The position numbers and the translations under genes were made by a program. From an uncultured Duncaniella sp. (GTDB taxonomy: Bacteria > Bacteroidota > Bacteroidia > Bacteroidales > Muribaculaceae), in NCBI RefSeq assembly GCF_910577345.1, contig NZ_CAJTMT010000007.1:51871-115870 (forward strand): a stretch of DNA of 64,000 bases, written 5' to 3'. This document shows positions 27,816 to 36,597 of this stretch, one piece after another. The notes below the pieces were generated by a model that saw only the letters and a program-made list of their open reading frames with translations, was not told where the DNA came from and did not search any database. The stretch's first letter is position 1. The number at the start of each line of letters is the position of its first letter.

Positions 27816-29276
27816 ATGAAAAGCAAATCAAACCAATCATTCTTAAGCATTATAGGTCGTGACGCACCGATTGAGATTCTTTCGGATGCTATCGCTTCAT
27901 CCCAATCCGAATTCATTGCCATATATGGCAGACGTAGGATAGGCAAAACATTTCTTGTGAAAGAATTCATGGGAAACAGTTACACATTCGCCTATACAGG
28001 TGTAGAAGATTATAATACCAAGCAGCAGTTGTCGGAATTTCACCGGACATTACTACGCTACGGGCTATCCAAATGCGGTAAACCTCAAAACTGGTTTGAT
28101 GCTTTTGATATGCTTCGAACTCTTGTTGAATCTAAGAAAGGCTTCTCCCAAGTAGGAGGAAAGAAAGTAATCTTTATTGACGAGTTGCCTTGGATGGATG
28201 CGAGAGGTTCTGATTTTGTAAAGGCGCTGGGCCATTTTTGGAATGATTGGGCAGCATGGACTAAAGATATACTCCTAATAATCTGCGGAAGTGCAACTTC
28301 GTGGATGATAAAGAAGGTGTTCAGTAGTAAAGGTGGGCTGTATAATCGCGTAACCCGCCAGATTGAACTTACACCTTTTACATTAAACGAATGCGAAGAA
28401 TTCTGCAATATTCACAAATTCAATTGGACCAGAAATCTTATTGCCGAGGCATATATGATTTTCGGGGGAGTACCATATTATTGGACATTGATAGACCCGG
28501 TAAAAAGTTTGTCTGCCAATATTGACTCACTGTTTTTTTCGGAAAAGGCACCCATGAAAATTGAATATCACGCGCTATTTAAATCCATGTTCAATTCTCC
28601 GGAAAGATATGAATCCATTGTGAAAACGCTCATGGGAAAGAAAGGAGGAATGACGGCTAAAGAGATATCTGAAAAATCCGGAATCGGGATGTCAGCAAAA
28701 TTCACCGAGATACTTACCAATCTGAGATTATCTGGCTTTATCATAGAGATGGCACAACCGACAAAAAGGAAACGAGGAGTTTTATTTAAGTTAGCCGACA
28801 ATTTCACCTTGTTTTATCATGACTTTGTTTTGAAAAAAAATGCCAAGGCCAACTATTGGAGCACACATCAGAACACTGGTGCCATAAACTCCTGGCGAGG
28901 TTTGGCTTTTGAGAGAGTATGTTACCGCCATATTTCTCAGATTCAAAAAGCACTTGGCATAGGGGGTGTTTATTGCGAATACTTTGCATGGAGTGTTCCC
29001 GAAAACGACTCATATCCGGCTATGCAGATTGACATGATAATCGACCGTGCTGACGGCATTGTCAATATCTGTGAAATGAAATTCACCAACAGTCCCTTTG
29101 CCATCACTCCATTCTATTTGGCTGAAATGAATCTTCGCAGAAGCCGTTATCAGCAGGATGTCGCTCCGAAGAAAGGAGTTCAGCTCACAATGGTGGCGTC
29201 TTCCGGGTTGGTGAGGAATCCTCAGTCATTGGAAATCAATTCGGTCATTACCCTTGATGATATATTCGAACCGTAA
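27816..29276 (+). CDS. AAA+ ATPase with C-terminal DUF234 (nuclease-like) domain
   Basis: The 486-residue product has Walker A GRRRIGKT (38-45), Walker B KVIFIDE (117-123) and a winged-helix region around 275-340, typical of archaeal-type ATPases with DUF234. At the C-terminus Asp406, Glu420 and Lys422 (QIDMII...ICEMKF) fit a PD-(D/E)XK nuclease core, as described for DUF234. The longer upstream open frame is not used: it would cross the -7 box, and MKSKSNQSF is the natural start. The next gene (JetA) starts 12 bases after the stop, so this gene is probably co-transcribed with the Wadjet genes. Codon use is AT-richer than in the PUL, in line with transfer. Solo DUF234 ATPases are common in Bacteroidales, so a Wadjet role is only a hypothesis. 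Confidence 0.85.
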   Translation: MKSKSNQSFLSIIGRDAPIEILSDAIASSQSEFIAIYGRRRIGKTFLVKEFMGNSYTFAYTGVEDYNTKQQLSEFHRTLLRYGLSKCGKPQNWFDAFDMLRTLVESKKGFSQVGGKKVIFIDELPWMDARGSDFVKALGHFWNDWAAWTKDILLIICGSATSWMIKKVFSSKGGLYNRVTRQIELTPFTLNECEEFCNIHKFNWTRNLIAEAYMIFGGVPYYWTLIDPVKSLSANIDSLFFSEKAPMKIEYHALFKSMFNSPERYESIVKTLMGKKGGMTAKEISEKSGIGMSAKFTEILTNLRLSGFIIEMAQPTKRKRGVLFKLADNFTLFYHDFVLKKNAKANYWSTHQNTGAINSWRGLAFERVCYRHISQIQKALGIGGVYCEYFAWSVPENDSYPAMQIDMIIDRADGIVNICEMKFTNSPFAITPFYLAEMNLRRSRYQQDVAPKKGVQLTMVASSGLVRNPQSLEINSVITLDDIFEP

Positions 29277-29288
29277 TGCATCTTATTT

Positions 29289-30488
29289 ATGAAAATCTTT
29301 CCTAATATTGATGAATTGCTCAAACGTTTGTATTCAGAGCGCAAACTTCTACGTGAACTGTTTCAGGCGCGATTGAGGTTTGACGTTACCTACGAAGACG
29401 CTTTGGAGTTTGTTGACAGTGAAAAAAATCTCAGCCTTCTCATCGATTACGGGGTAATACGTTATGAGGATAATCTCATAGAACTCGAAGAGAACTATCA
29501 ACATTTCTTTGAGGAAGTGTTTCGGCTTAATGAAGACATAACAAGCTCGTCGGTTGAGGAGAACGTCCGCTCACTCAAAGAAAATATTGATTTCTATCTT
29601 AAGGAGCGCGACCATAAAGAGAATCAGGATAAGTATGTGCGACGCATCAGGCGCTCGCTACGCAACATCGCCACCCAAGCTGCCAATAAGACAATCGAGT
29701 TGAAACGCGTGATTAACGATACCTACCGTCAGGAGCGTAATTACGAAATAAAGCGTCAGAAGCTCGAGAATAACCTCGCGACTCTTGAAAGCATCGCGAA
29801 TCTGATCAGAAGTACCGAAAGGCTTATCGACGAACGTAAGGATACACTTGATGTACTCTCGACGGACAATAGAATCTCCCGTCTGACGACAGACGTGAGA
29901 ATTCAGTTTAAGGATATCTTCCATTCCTTGATTGAACTCGAACGTACCATCAGGGACTATCTTCATCAGATTGACGCGCATAACAGACTGGTGAAGAGGA
30001 TTCGAAAACTGAAATATCTTAAAGACCAACTCACATGGGAGCGAACCACCAACATCCGCGATGTACTCCAAGAGATTCACCATCAGATATTGGAGACCAC
30101 ATCCTACTATTCAACAAAAATATCTCTTGATTTTCTCCGCAACACCGATGATGGTCTGGATGTAATAACTGAGGCACGCAAAATCATCAAGCGACTGAAT
30201 AATCAGAAGACAGTCTCTTCAGTACCCTTGACCGACAGCGAGATGAACACTGGCTTCGTAGTAGAGGATTTCGTTGACACGGATGTTATCGCCAACGCTT
30301 TTTTCGCATCATCGCAAGACCTGTATACCTTCGTGGTGACATATCCCTATACCCAACCTCAAGCCAAGGAACGGAAAGTGGAATATTATACCGAGATTAT
30401 TCTTAACCATCCAAACCGACTGTTGATAACATCCGAGTGGAAGTGTGATGGAAATATTGAATACCCTTTAATTTTTAACAGGCCATGA
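29289..30488 (+). CDS. jetA: Wadjet/MksF-like kleisin subunit JetA
   Basis: The 399-residue product is mostly helical, with a winged-helix-like N-terminus (about 1-85), a long charged coiled-coil middle (about 90-270) and a beta-rich end. No enzyme motif is present, as expected for the MukF/MksF/JetA kleisin. The assignment rests mainly on gene order: a medium helical protein, then a small MukE-like protein, a 1230-residue SMC and a Toprim protein, which is the JetABCD order. Its TGA overlaps the ATG of the next gene (ATGA), so the two are translationally coupled. Kleisin JetA bridges the SMC heads in the Wadjet complex, which recognises and cuts closed circular plasmid DNA. Confidence 0.75.
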   Translation: MKIFPNIDELLKRLYSERKLLRELFQARLRFDVTYEDALEFVDSEKNLSLLIDYGVIRYEDNLIELEENYQHFFEEVFRLNEDITSSSVEENVRSLKENIDFYLKERDHKENQDKYVRRIRRSLRNIATQAANKTIELKRVINDTYRQERNYEIKRQKLENNLATLESIANLIRSTERLIDERKDTLDVLSTDNRISRLTTDVRIQFKDIFHSLIELERTIRDYLHQIDAHNRLVKRIRKLKYLKDQLTWERTTNIRDVLQEIHHQILETTSYYSTKISLDFLRNTDDGLDVITEARKIIKRLNNQKTVSSVPLTDSEMNTGFVVEDFVDTDVIANAFFASSQDLYTFVVTYPYTQPQAKERKVEYYTEIILNHPNRLLITSEWKCDGNIEYPLIFNRP

Positions 30489-31030
30489 AATATGTACAAC
30501 AAGTTTTTGAGCGTTTGAGCCGCGGTGGTTTCATCCCTGCTGACAGCGTTGACGAGAGCATACGCAGGATTTATATTGATCTTGAGGATAACCGGGAGGA
30601 CTACGCCGCTTATTTTTCGAAAATAGGTTTTATTCTCGAAGAAGGGAAACAATACTTCCATTTTTCACGACGTGAATCTAAAACCGCTCTGACCGACAAA
30701 CTCAAGAAAATGGGTCATTGGATAGATGTGCTTGACTTCCTCAAAGCTTGGGAGCCGGCCTTCGGTCCCGGATTTTCTTTTATGACGGCCGACCTGATAG
30801 TGAAGATTGATGCTGATATAGAACTCCGGGATAAAGCAAGATTTCTTTACGATAACAAGACACGTCACGATGAGATAGCAATCCGGTTGGTTGAGGAACT
30901 CACAAAACAAGGGTTCATCGAGCTGCTCGACGATGTCACGCAACGATACTCGGTCACTTCGGCCTACCGGTATCTTGAAGATTTGGTTCAACTTATAGCT
31001 TTTGAAGACGAAGATGAGATTTCTAAATAA
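30485..31030 (+). CDS. jetB: Wadjet/MksE-like subunit JetB
   Basis: The 181-residue product is small and acidic with tandem winged-helix-like segments (for example RHDEIAIRLVEELTKQGFIELLDD around 130-155, a typical WH end), matching the size of MukE/MksE/JetB, which binds the kleisin. It starts in an ATGA overlap with JetA, and its last 17 bases overlap the SMC gene. The function is DNA-binding support in the JetABC loop-extrusion complex, by family. Confidence 0.75.
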   Translation: MKYVQQVFERLSRGGFIPADSVDESIRRIYIDLEDNREDYAAYFSKIGFILEEGKQYFHFSRRESKTALTDKLKKMGHWIDVLDFLKAWEPAFGPGFSFMTADLIVKIDADIELRDKARFLYDNKTRHDEIAIRLVEELTKQGFIELLDDVTQRYSVTSAYRYLEDLVQLIAFEDEDEISK

Positions 31031-34000
31031 AATAATTTTTATCAATAGCGCCCACATAAGATACGGCGAAGTGGCTCTCGATGGCAATGTGCATTTCACC
31101 GGCACACAGGGTGTAGGTAAAACTACGCTGCTCCGGGCCCTCATTTTTTTCTACAATGCCGACAAGGACAAACTTGGACTTAGAAAACAGAACCAAAGTT
31201 CTTTTGACGACTATTATGTTCCTACGCCTGAATCATATATCATTTACGAAGTCTCGCGAGGAGATGATGAGCATCCGTTCTGCGTGGTTCTCTTCCGTCA
31301 CCATAATCGCGCGACTTTCAGATTTGTTGATGCAGCTTACGACAAAGATTGGTTTGTTGATTCTCTGGGTATGGTAGCTTCAGACCCAGCCACGGTCAGA
31401 CAACGCATACAGAGCCGAGGTATAGACCTCAGCGGGATAATTGATAGATACACGCAGTATCTGGATGTCATTTATGGCTACCGCAGCACTAAGATGAAAA
31501 AGGACTTGTTGAAATACTACCTGTTGCGCAGCCAAAAATACCAGAGTATAAGACGCATCATCCAGAATGTCTTTCTCAATGAACGTGTCGATGCGGCTTT
31601 CATTAAAAACACCATCATAAACAGCATCTCGGACGATGACGAAGAAATATCAATCGATTTGAATTTCTTCCGTTCCAAGCTTGTCAATTTCACTGACGAA
31701 CTGAAAGACCTCGCGCTATGGACCGCCAAAAACAGGCATGGAATAGTGGAGATCCGGCGTGACGCAGACCATATAATCGACACTGCACACGCTATTACCG
31801 CATCCGAATTCTCCCTGCGCGAGAATTGCGGAATGCTAATTTATGCCCTATACCGTACCGAAAGTGATCTGCCGGTACTTCAAAGCAAAATCACCCGAAA
31901 AGAAGAAGCCGTCAAAAATCTTGACGTCCGGATTTCCGGATTAAATGAAAAATATGGGTTGGAACATGAGAAAAATCTCAAAAAGATAGGAGCTCTTGAT
32001 GAAAAGCTGAAGGAAGTCAAAACCTTAAGGAAGAAATATGCCGAGATGGACATAGATTCGATAGTCGCACGCGTGACAAGCCTGTCAGGACTTCGTCTTG
32101 ACCTCCGGCAAAAAGAGCAGCTCCTCACGCGGGCGCTTGCGCAGTACCAGTCGATCTCCGACAAATACAAATCGCTGATCGACAGTATTGATAATGCCAG
32201 AAAAGAGTACGTGCAGTTGCGCAAAGAGCAATCTAATGTGGCGACTTCAGATTTCAACCAGCGTGAAGCTGACCGACTGAAAAATCTGGCAAAAGCTGAG
32301 GATGGAATACGCATGAAATTCAACTCATTGATTGACGAAACCAATCAGAATCTGCGTGTCAACCAAGAGGCAATCCACCACCTCGAGATGCAGCGGTTGA
32401 AAGCGTCAAAATCCTCACCACTGAAGCAGGACATAGACAAGTGTCTGGCCGCTATTGCATCGTTAAGAAAAGAGGTGGCTGACCTGGACCGCAAGAAACT
32501 GCAAAATGACAATCATCTGGAGAGTCTGCAAAACCGCGTTGACCGTCAATGTCAAGAATTGGAAAATGAACTCCAACTACTGGAACTCAAGCTGACGGCC
32601 AAGGCTGACAACTTGAAAACCAAGCTAACAGAAGAAATGCGGACGCTTGAAAAATTTAATGGATCATTCTGCGAATGGCTTGACAAACATGTGAAATCAT
32701 GGGAAATGTCGATAGGCAAGGTTGTTGATGAAAGGAATGTGCTCTATTCACAGACACTTAACCCTAAACTTATCGACACGGACACCAATACCCTGTTCGG
32801 CATAGACATCGACTTTGACAGCATCAATAAAGAGGTGCGTACTCCAGCAATGATAGAGGAAACTGTCCGCGAACTCGAGTTGGAAATCAACTCCATACAC
32901 GCTGAAATCATCAAGTCACGTGAAGCAACGGAACTTAAAATCCAAGAAAAGCAAAAAGATCTGTTTCAGTCAATTAAAGCGATACAAGCAAAAAACGGTC
33001 TGATTCCCTGTCAAATTGAAGTTAAACGTCAGAGTATCAGAAAAGAGGAGTTGCGTGTTGAAGGAATCAGAGCCAAAGAAGCCGAAATGCTCAAGGAGAC
33101 TGATTCCCGATATGCAGACGAGTTAGAAGAGTTGAAGCTCAAGGATGAAGAATTGCAGGCCACCCTTGAAAAAGCCAGGGGGAAGCGCGACAAAGAATTG
33201 AAAACCCTCAGAAAAGCGACAGATACGGAAAGACAGAATGACCATGACAGTCTTGACGGGCTTATAAGAGCTTACAAGGCTGAGATAGCTGCGCGTCTGG
33301 AGGAAGACGAAGTTAAAATCGCGCAGATAAAATGCGATGAGCGCGCGGAACTATCAGGAGCTGGGGTGGACACAACTATGACCGATTCTCTCCAAAAGGA
33401 GATTAGCGTGGCCAAGAGCAGAATCGACAGTATCGAAAGGGAACGAGACATTGTGGCTACATACCGGAATGACTGTAAACGTCTGCTTGACCATGAAGAC
33501 GATTTCAAGTCTCAAAAGAAAGACATTGAAGCTGCAGATTCCGCTCTTAAGCAGATATTTGACGGAAAATATCAAAAGCTCAAGTTGAAAAAATCGGAGG
33601 AGAAAATTGCACTGTCAGAGTTGAAAGCATCGCTCTCCCGAGCTGTTGAGGCCATGCAAAAGACCAATGACTTCATCGACTCTTCTGCTTGTCCGCCAGA
33701 ACTGAAGGAGGCCAATTCCATACCTACCGAACAGGAATGTCTACCCATAGTTGACACAATAAAAAATCTCACCGGAGAAATCTACCGTCTGTCCGATTCA
33801 CTCAAAAGCCAGATCAACGAATTCCAAAAGAGATTCTCGCCTAACAATACCTTCAAGTTCCCGCTCGATTTTGACTCGACGGCCGGCTATCGACGGTATG
33901 CCGACAGTCTGGAGGAATTCGTAGTGAATGATAAAATAAAAGAATACCAATGTGTTACGAGTAATTTATATCGAGATATACTCTCACGGGCTGCCTCCGA

Positions 34001-34706
34001 TTTCAGCATGTTGCTGAGCCGCGAATCAGAGATACGGCGCATTGTCAGCGATATTAATTATGATTTCTCCAGAAAGACGTTCGCCGGAGTCATTCGGAGC
34101 ATCACCTTGAGACTGGACAGAAGTACGATGCCCATTATACAGCAGTTGCAAAACATTACGGATTTCTGGAATGCCAACCAATACGAACTTGGAGCTCTTA
34201 ATCTCTTCTCTGGCGAGAATCATGACGATATCAACAAAGATGCAATCAAGTATCTAAAATCTCTGACCGAGATTCTCACGCGCACCTCCGACCTTACTCA
34301 ACTACCTCTTGAACAGACTTTCTCTTTGAAATTCAAAATCGAAGAAAACGACAATACCACTGATTGGACTGAGAATCTAAGGGCAGTAGGATCGGAAGGT
34401 ACAGATATTTTGGTAAAGGCAATCATGAATATTTTGTTGGTGAGCGTATTCAAGCGTCGTGCAGGACAAGCGGGCGATTTCAGACTACACTGCATGATGG
34501 ACGAAATAGGACGCCTTGCTGACGAAAATATCCAAGGGATATTGAATTTCGCAAACGAACGAGACATCTTTATTGTCAATTCATCGCCCAAAGCCCACCG
34601 TCCACTGTCTTACCGACATCTCTATATGCTTTCTAAAGACAAGGATGCCCGTACAATAGTTCAATCCATTCTTTCAACCAGGCAAGCAAACCATTATGAA
34701 GATTAG
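31014..34706 (+). CDS. jetC: Wadjet/MksB-like SMC ATPase JetC
   Basis: The 1230-residue product has Walker A GTQGVGKTT at 30-38, long antiparallel coiled coils (about 280-500 and 650-950), an ABC signature-like GSEGTD near 1120 and Walker B LHCMMDE near 1156-1163, followed by FIVNSSP. This is the layout of the MukB/MksB/JetC branch of SMC proteins. I chose ATG 31014 because the longer frame begins at a TTG inside JetB. JetC drives ATP-dependent DNA loop extrusion with JetA and JetB. Stop and next start overlap by 11 bases. Confidence 0.9.
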   Translation: MRFLNKIIFINSAHIRYGEVALDGNVHFTGTQGVGKTTLLRALIFFYNADKDKLGLRKQNQSSFDDYYVPTPESYIIYEVSRGDDEHPFCVVLFRHHNRATFRFVDAAYDKDWFVDSLGMVASDPATVRQRIQSRGIDLSGIIDRYTQYLDVIYGYRSTKMKKDLLKYYLLRSQKYQSIRRIIQNVFLNERVDAAFIKNTIINSISDDDEEISIDLNFFRSKLVNFTDELKDLALWTAKNRHGIVEIRRDADHIIDTAHAITASEFSLRENCGMLIYALYRTESDLPVLQSKITRKEEAVKNLDVRISGLNEKYGLEHEKNLKKIGALDEKLKEVKTLRKKYAEMDIDSIVARVTSLSGLRLDLRQKEQLLTRALAQYQSISDKYKSLIDSIDNARKEYVQLRKEQSNVATSDFNQREADRLKNLAKAEDGIRMKFNSLIDETNQNLRVNQEAIHHLEMQRLKASKSSPLKQDIDKCLAAIASLRKEVADLDRKKLQNDNHLESLQNRVDRQCQELENELQLLELKLTAKADNLKTKLTEEMRTLEKFNGSFCEWLDKHVKSWEMSIGKVVDERNVLYSQTLNPKLIDTDTNTLFGIDIDFDSINKEVRTPAMIEETVRELELEINSIHAEIIKSREATELKIQEKQKDLFQSIKAIQAKNGLIPCQIEVKRQSIRKEELRVEGIRAKEAEMLKETDSRYADELEELKLKDEELQATLEKARGKRDKELKTLRKATDTERQNDHDSLDGLIRAYKAEIAARLEEDEVKIAQIKCDERAELSGAGVDTTMTDSLQKEISVAKSRIDSIERERDIVATYRNDCKRLLDHEDDFKSQKKDIEAADSALKQIFDGKYQKLKLKKSEEKIALSELKASLSRAVEAMQKTNDFIDSSACPPELKEANSIPTEQECLPIVDTIKNLTGEIYRLSDSLKSQINEFQKRFSPNNTFKFPLDFDSTAGYRRYADSLEEFVVNDKIKEYQCVTSNLYRDILSRAASDFSMLLSRESEIRRIVSDINYDFSRKTFAGVIRSITLRLDRSTMPIIQQLQNITDFWNANQYELGALNLFSGENHDDINKDAIKYLKSLTEILTRTSDLTQLPLEQTFSLKFKIEENDNTTDWTENLRAVGSEGTDILVKAIMNILLVSVFKRRAGQAGDFRLHCMMDEIGRLADENIQGILNFANERDIFIVNSSPKAHRPLSYRHLYMLSKDKDARTIVQSILSTRQANHYED

Positions 34707-35565
34707 GATTACTCCCCGACTAATTGAAAATCTGCGCGTTATCATCGAAGGAAAGTCGATCGCATATTCTTCTTTACCAAAGTCGTTAACTTCGTCACTG
34801 ATACATGAAGGGCTTATCTCGATTGAGGTTCACGGCAGCAAGAAATCTCTGAGGACCAATAATCCTGAGGCTTTGAAGTCTGCGCTGCCGACATATAATG
34901 AGGCTCTCTCGGATCTTGATTCTGCCGAATTTCTTATCGGAACGCATACTCGTGGAAACCAGGCGGCACTGTCTGGTAATTCAAAACTACGCAGCGAGCG
35001 TAGTTGTCCCGGCTTCCTTATCAATGCATACGATAAGATAGATTGTCAACTCAACGGAAAACCATTCTCTTTGGAACCGCCGGAAGGTAGTACCATATAT
35101 ATTGCTGATTGGCAAAATTTTATTGTCCCGAAGGATGTTCTCGTAGTGGGAGTCGAGAACATGGAGAATTTTCTCAATATTCGCAAGCAACGGAAACTGG
35201 TGGAATCCTTTCTGACCGCTGAAGAGAAGAGTATATTGTTTGTGGCGAGATATGCATTCTCGTCCGATCTAATGCATTGGTTGGGAAGAATATCGAACAG
35301 ATATCTTCATTTCGGAGACTTCGATCTGGCTGGTATTTCCATTTTCCTTTCACAATTCAAACCCTATGTGGGGGACAGGGGGGCATTCATAATTCCGGTA
35401 GACATTGAATCAAGAATCAGTCATGGATCAAAAGAGAGATACGACATTCAATACACAAAGTATTCAACTCTGACCTCTACTGACCCGCAATTAAGATTTC
35501 TCATATCACTCATACACCGGTATCGTCGCTGCTACGATCAGGAAGGCTACATTGTCCATCAGTGA
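34696..35565 (+). CDS. jetD: Wadjet JetD-like Toprim nuclease subunit (short form)
   Basis: The 289-residue product has Toprim-type acids: Glu154 in VVGVENMENF and Asp208-x-Asp210 in HFGDFDLAGI, the metal-binding E and DxD of the Toprim fold found in JetD, which resembles the topoisomerase VI/Spo11 nuclease. It overlaps the end of JetC by 11 bases. Known JetD proteins are often near 380-400 residues, so this one is short, mainly in the N-terminal part before the Toprim fold. In known Wadjet systems JetD cuts the DNA after the SMC complex has extruded a small circle. The end is supported by a hairpin 168 bases downstream. Confidence 0.8.
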   Translation: MKIRITPRLIENLRVIIEGKSIAYSSLPKSLTSSLIHEGLISIEVHGSKKSLRTNNPEALKSALPTYNEALSDLDSAEFLIGTHTRGNQAALSGNSKLRSERSCPGFLINAYDKIDCQLNGKPFSLEPPEGSTIYIADWQNFIVPKDVLVVGVENMENFLNIRKQRKLVESFLTAEEKSILFVARYAFSSDLMHWLGRISNRYLHFGDFDLAGISIFLSQFKPYVGDRGAFIIPVDIESRISHGSKERYDIQYTKYSTLTSTDPQLRFLISLIHRYRRCYDQEGYIVHQ

Positions 35566-35732
35566 GATGGAATCCAATACTAAGAGTCAAGTACTATAAT
35601 CAAGGCCGGAAGTATATTCGCTGTGTCTTTTCATATTACTCACACATATATCCTCCGAAGAGAACCCGTATACAAACTTACCGGCCAGGAATGTTTGAAT
35701 ACAAGCTTATTTATCTGGTTGGACTATAAAAC

Positions 35733-35773
35733 ACCAGCGATACAAACATTTAATTCATGCTTGTGTCGCTGGT
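35733..35773. terminator. Hairpin between convergent jetD and DUF2795 genes
   Basis: ACCAGCGA at 35733-35740 pairs with TCGCTGGT at 35766-35773, with further ACAA/TTGT pairing inside. It lies between two convergent genes and could stop transcription from both sides. The rest of 35566-35802 shows no gene. Confidence 0.6.
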
Positions 35774-35802
35774 TATTAGGTTCTTAGATTATTATTTTGC
35801 AA

Positions 35803-36024
35803 TTAATACTCCTCTTCGTTGAAGAAGAAGTCTTCTTTCTGGGGGTAGTCGGGCCAGATGTCTTCTATGCATTCGTAGGTGTCACCTTCGTCTTCCATTT
35901 CCTGGAGGTTTTCGATGACTTCCATGGGGGCGCCGGAGCGCATTGCATAGTCTATGAGTTCTTCCTTGGTGGCGGGCCAGGGTGCGTCTTCGAGTTTTGA
36001 TGCCAGTTCAAGTGTCCAATACAT
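35803..36024 (-). CDS. DUF2795 family small acidic protein
   Basis: The 73-residue product starts MYWTLELASKLEDAPWPATK and ends in an acidic stretch (EDFFFNEEEY). This is the highly conserved Bacteroidales DUF2795-type protein; the family is thought to be cytoplasmic and has no known catalytic motif. The strong conservation supports the start. It has the best-formed promoter in the window about 65 bases upstream and faces the Wadjet operon. Confidence 0.9.
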   Translation of the reverse strand: MYWTLELASKLEDAPWPATKEELIDYAMRSGAPMEVIENLQEMEDEGDTYECIEDIWPDYPQKEDFFFNEEEY

Positions 36025-36088
36025 GGTGGTAATGTGTTAGATATATGAATATTAGTTTATATTTTTGTTCCCGGTTTTTTCGTGGGCG

Positions 36089-36118
36089 CAAAGGTAGTCA
36101 TTTTCTATATATATACAA
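36089..36118 (-). promoter_or_regulatory. Promoter of the DUF2795 gene
   Basis: On the minus strand TTG (36116-36118), a 19-base spacer and TACCTTTG (36089-36096) form a textbook Bacteroidetes promoter. Confidence 0.75.
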
Positions 36119-36203
36119 TCGAATTCGGCTTGTGATTTGTTAAATCTTCTAAATAGCGGTAAATCCGGCCTTTCCTGATGAAGGATGAAAGCAGATTAGG
36201 CCT

Positions 36204-36261
36204 ATCATATAACAAATTTGTTATATTGCTCTAAGCTGATGCGGAACGCGTTATAGGGACT
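36204..36261 (-). repeat. 58-base palindromic repeat, copy 3 (inverted)
   Basis: The reverse complement matches the two tandem 58-base units at 40631-40746, with the same length, the same start (AGTCCCTATAAC) and the perfect 20-base palindrome ATATAACAAATTTGTTATAT near the end. Confidence 0.85.
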
Positions 36262-36307
36262 TTTGAGAAGTAATTTACAGTAGGAAACCAATCCTCACAC
36301 TTCTGAA

Positions 36308-36446
36308 AGCAGTGGAAACTATCCCGAAAGCAGTGGAAATTATCCCGGAGGCAGTGAAAACTATCCCGAAAGCAGTGAAAATTATCCCGGAGGTAGTGAA
36401 AACTATCCCAAAAGTAGTGAAAACTATACCGAAAGCAGTTGAAAAC
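36308..36446. repeat. 21-base minisatellite, 6.6 units
   Basis: Units such as AGCAGTGGAAACTATCCC-GAA alternate with a variant ending CCCGGA, giving a higher-order 42-base pattern. The plus frame reads a heptad-like peptide (VKTIPKA/VKIIPEA). No promoter or proper start supports a gene. It fills most of the gap between the DUF2795 promoter and the TonB receptor promoter; 36119-36203 and 36447-36540 hold nothing else I can name. Confidence 0.85.
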
Positions 36447-36556
36447 TCTTCCATAAGCAGTGGAGTCCATTCCGAAGTGGGACCGGTCAAGGGCGGTGGA
36501 TGCGGTAGTGATTGGGATTTAATGGAAATTTAATGACCCACTCGGAAAATAATCAC

Positions 36557-36564
36557 TACCTTTG
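36557..36564 (+). promoter_or_regulatory. -7 box of the TonB-dependent receptor gene
   Basis: TACCTTTG is a perfect -7 box 34 bases before the ATG at 36598. It overlaps the longer upstream extension of the open frame, which shows that the extension is not translated. Confidence 0.6.
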
Positions 36565-36597
36565 CAGTCTGTTTTTCAAATCCGTAATCCAATTCTC

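Noticed and set aside
36231..36533. Heptad-repeat peptides in the 21-base array
   Set aside because: No promoter or reliable start; they overlap the TonB receptor promoter region. Kept only as a repeat.
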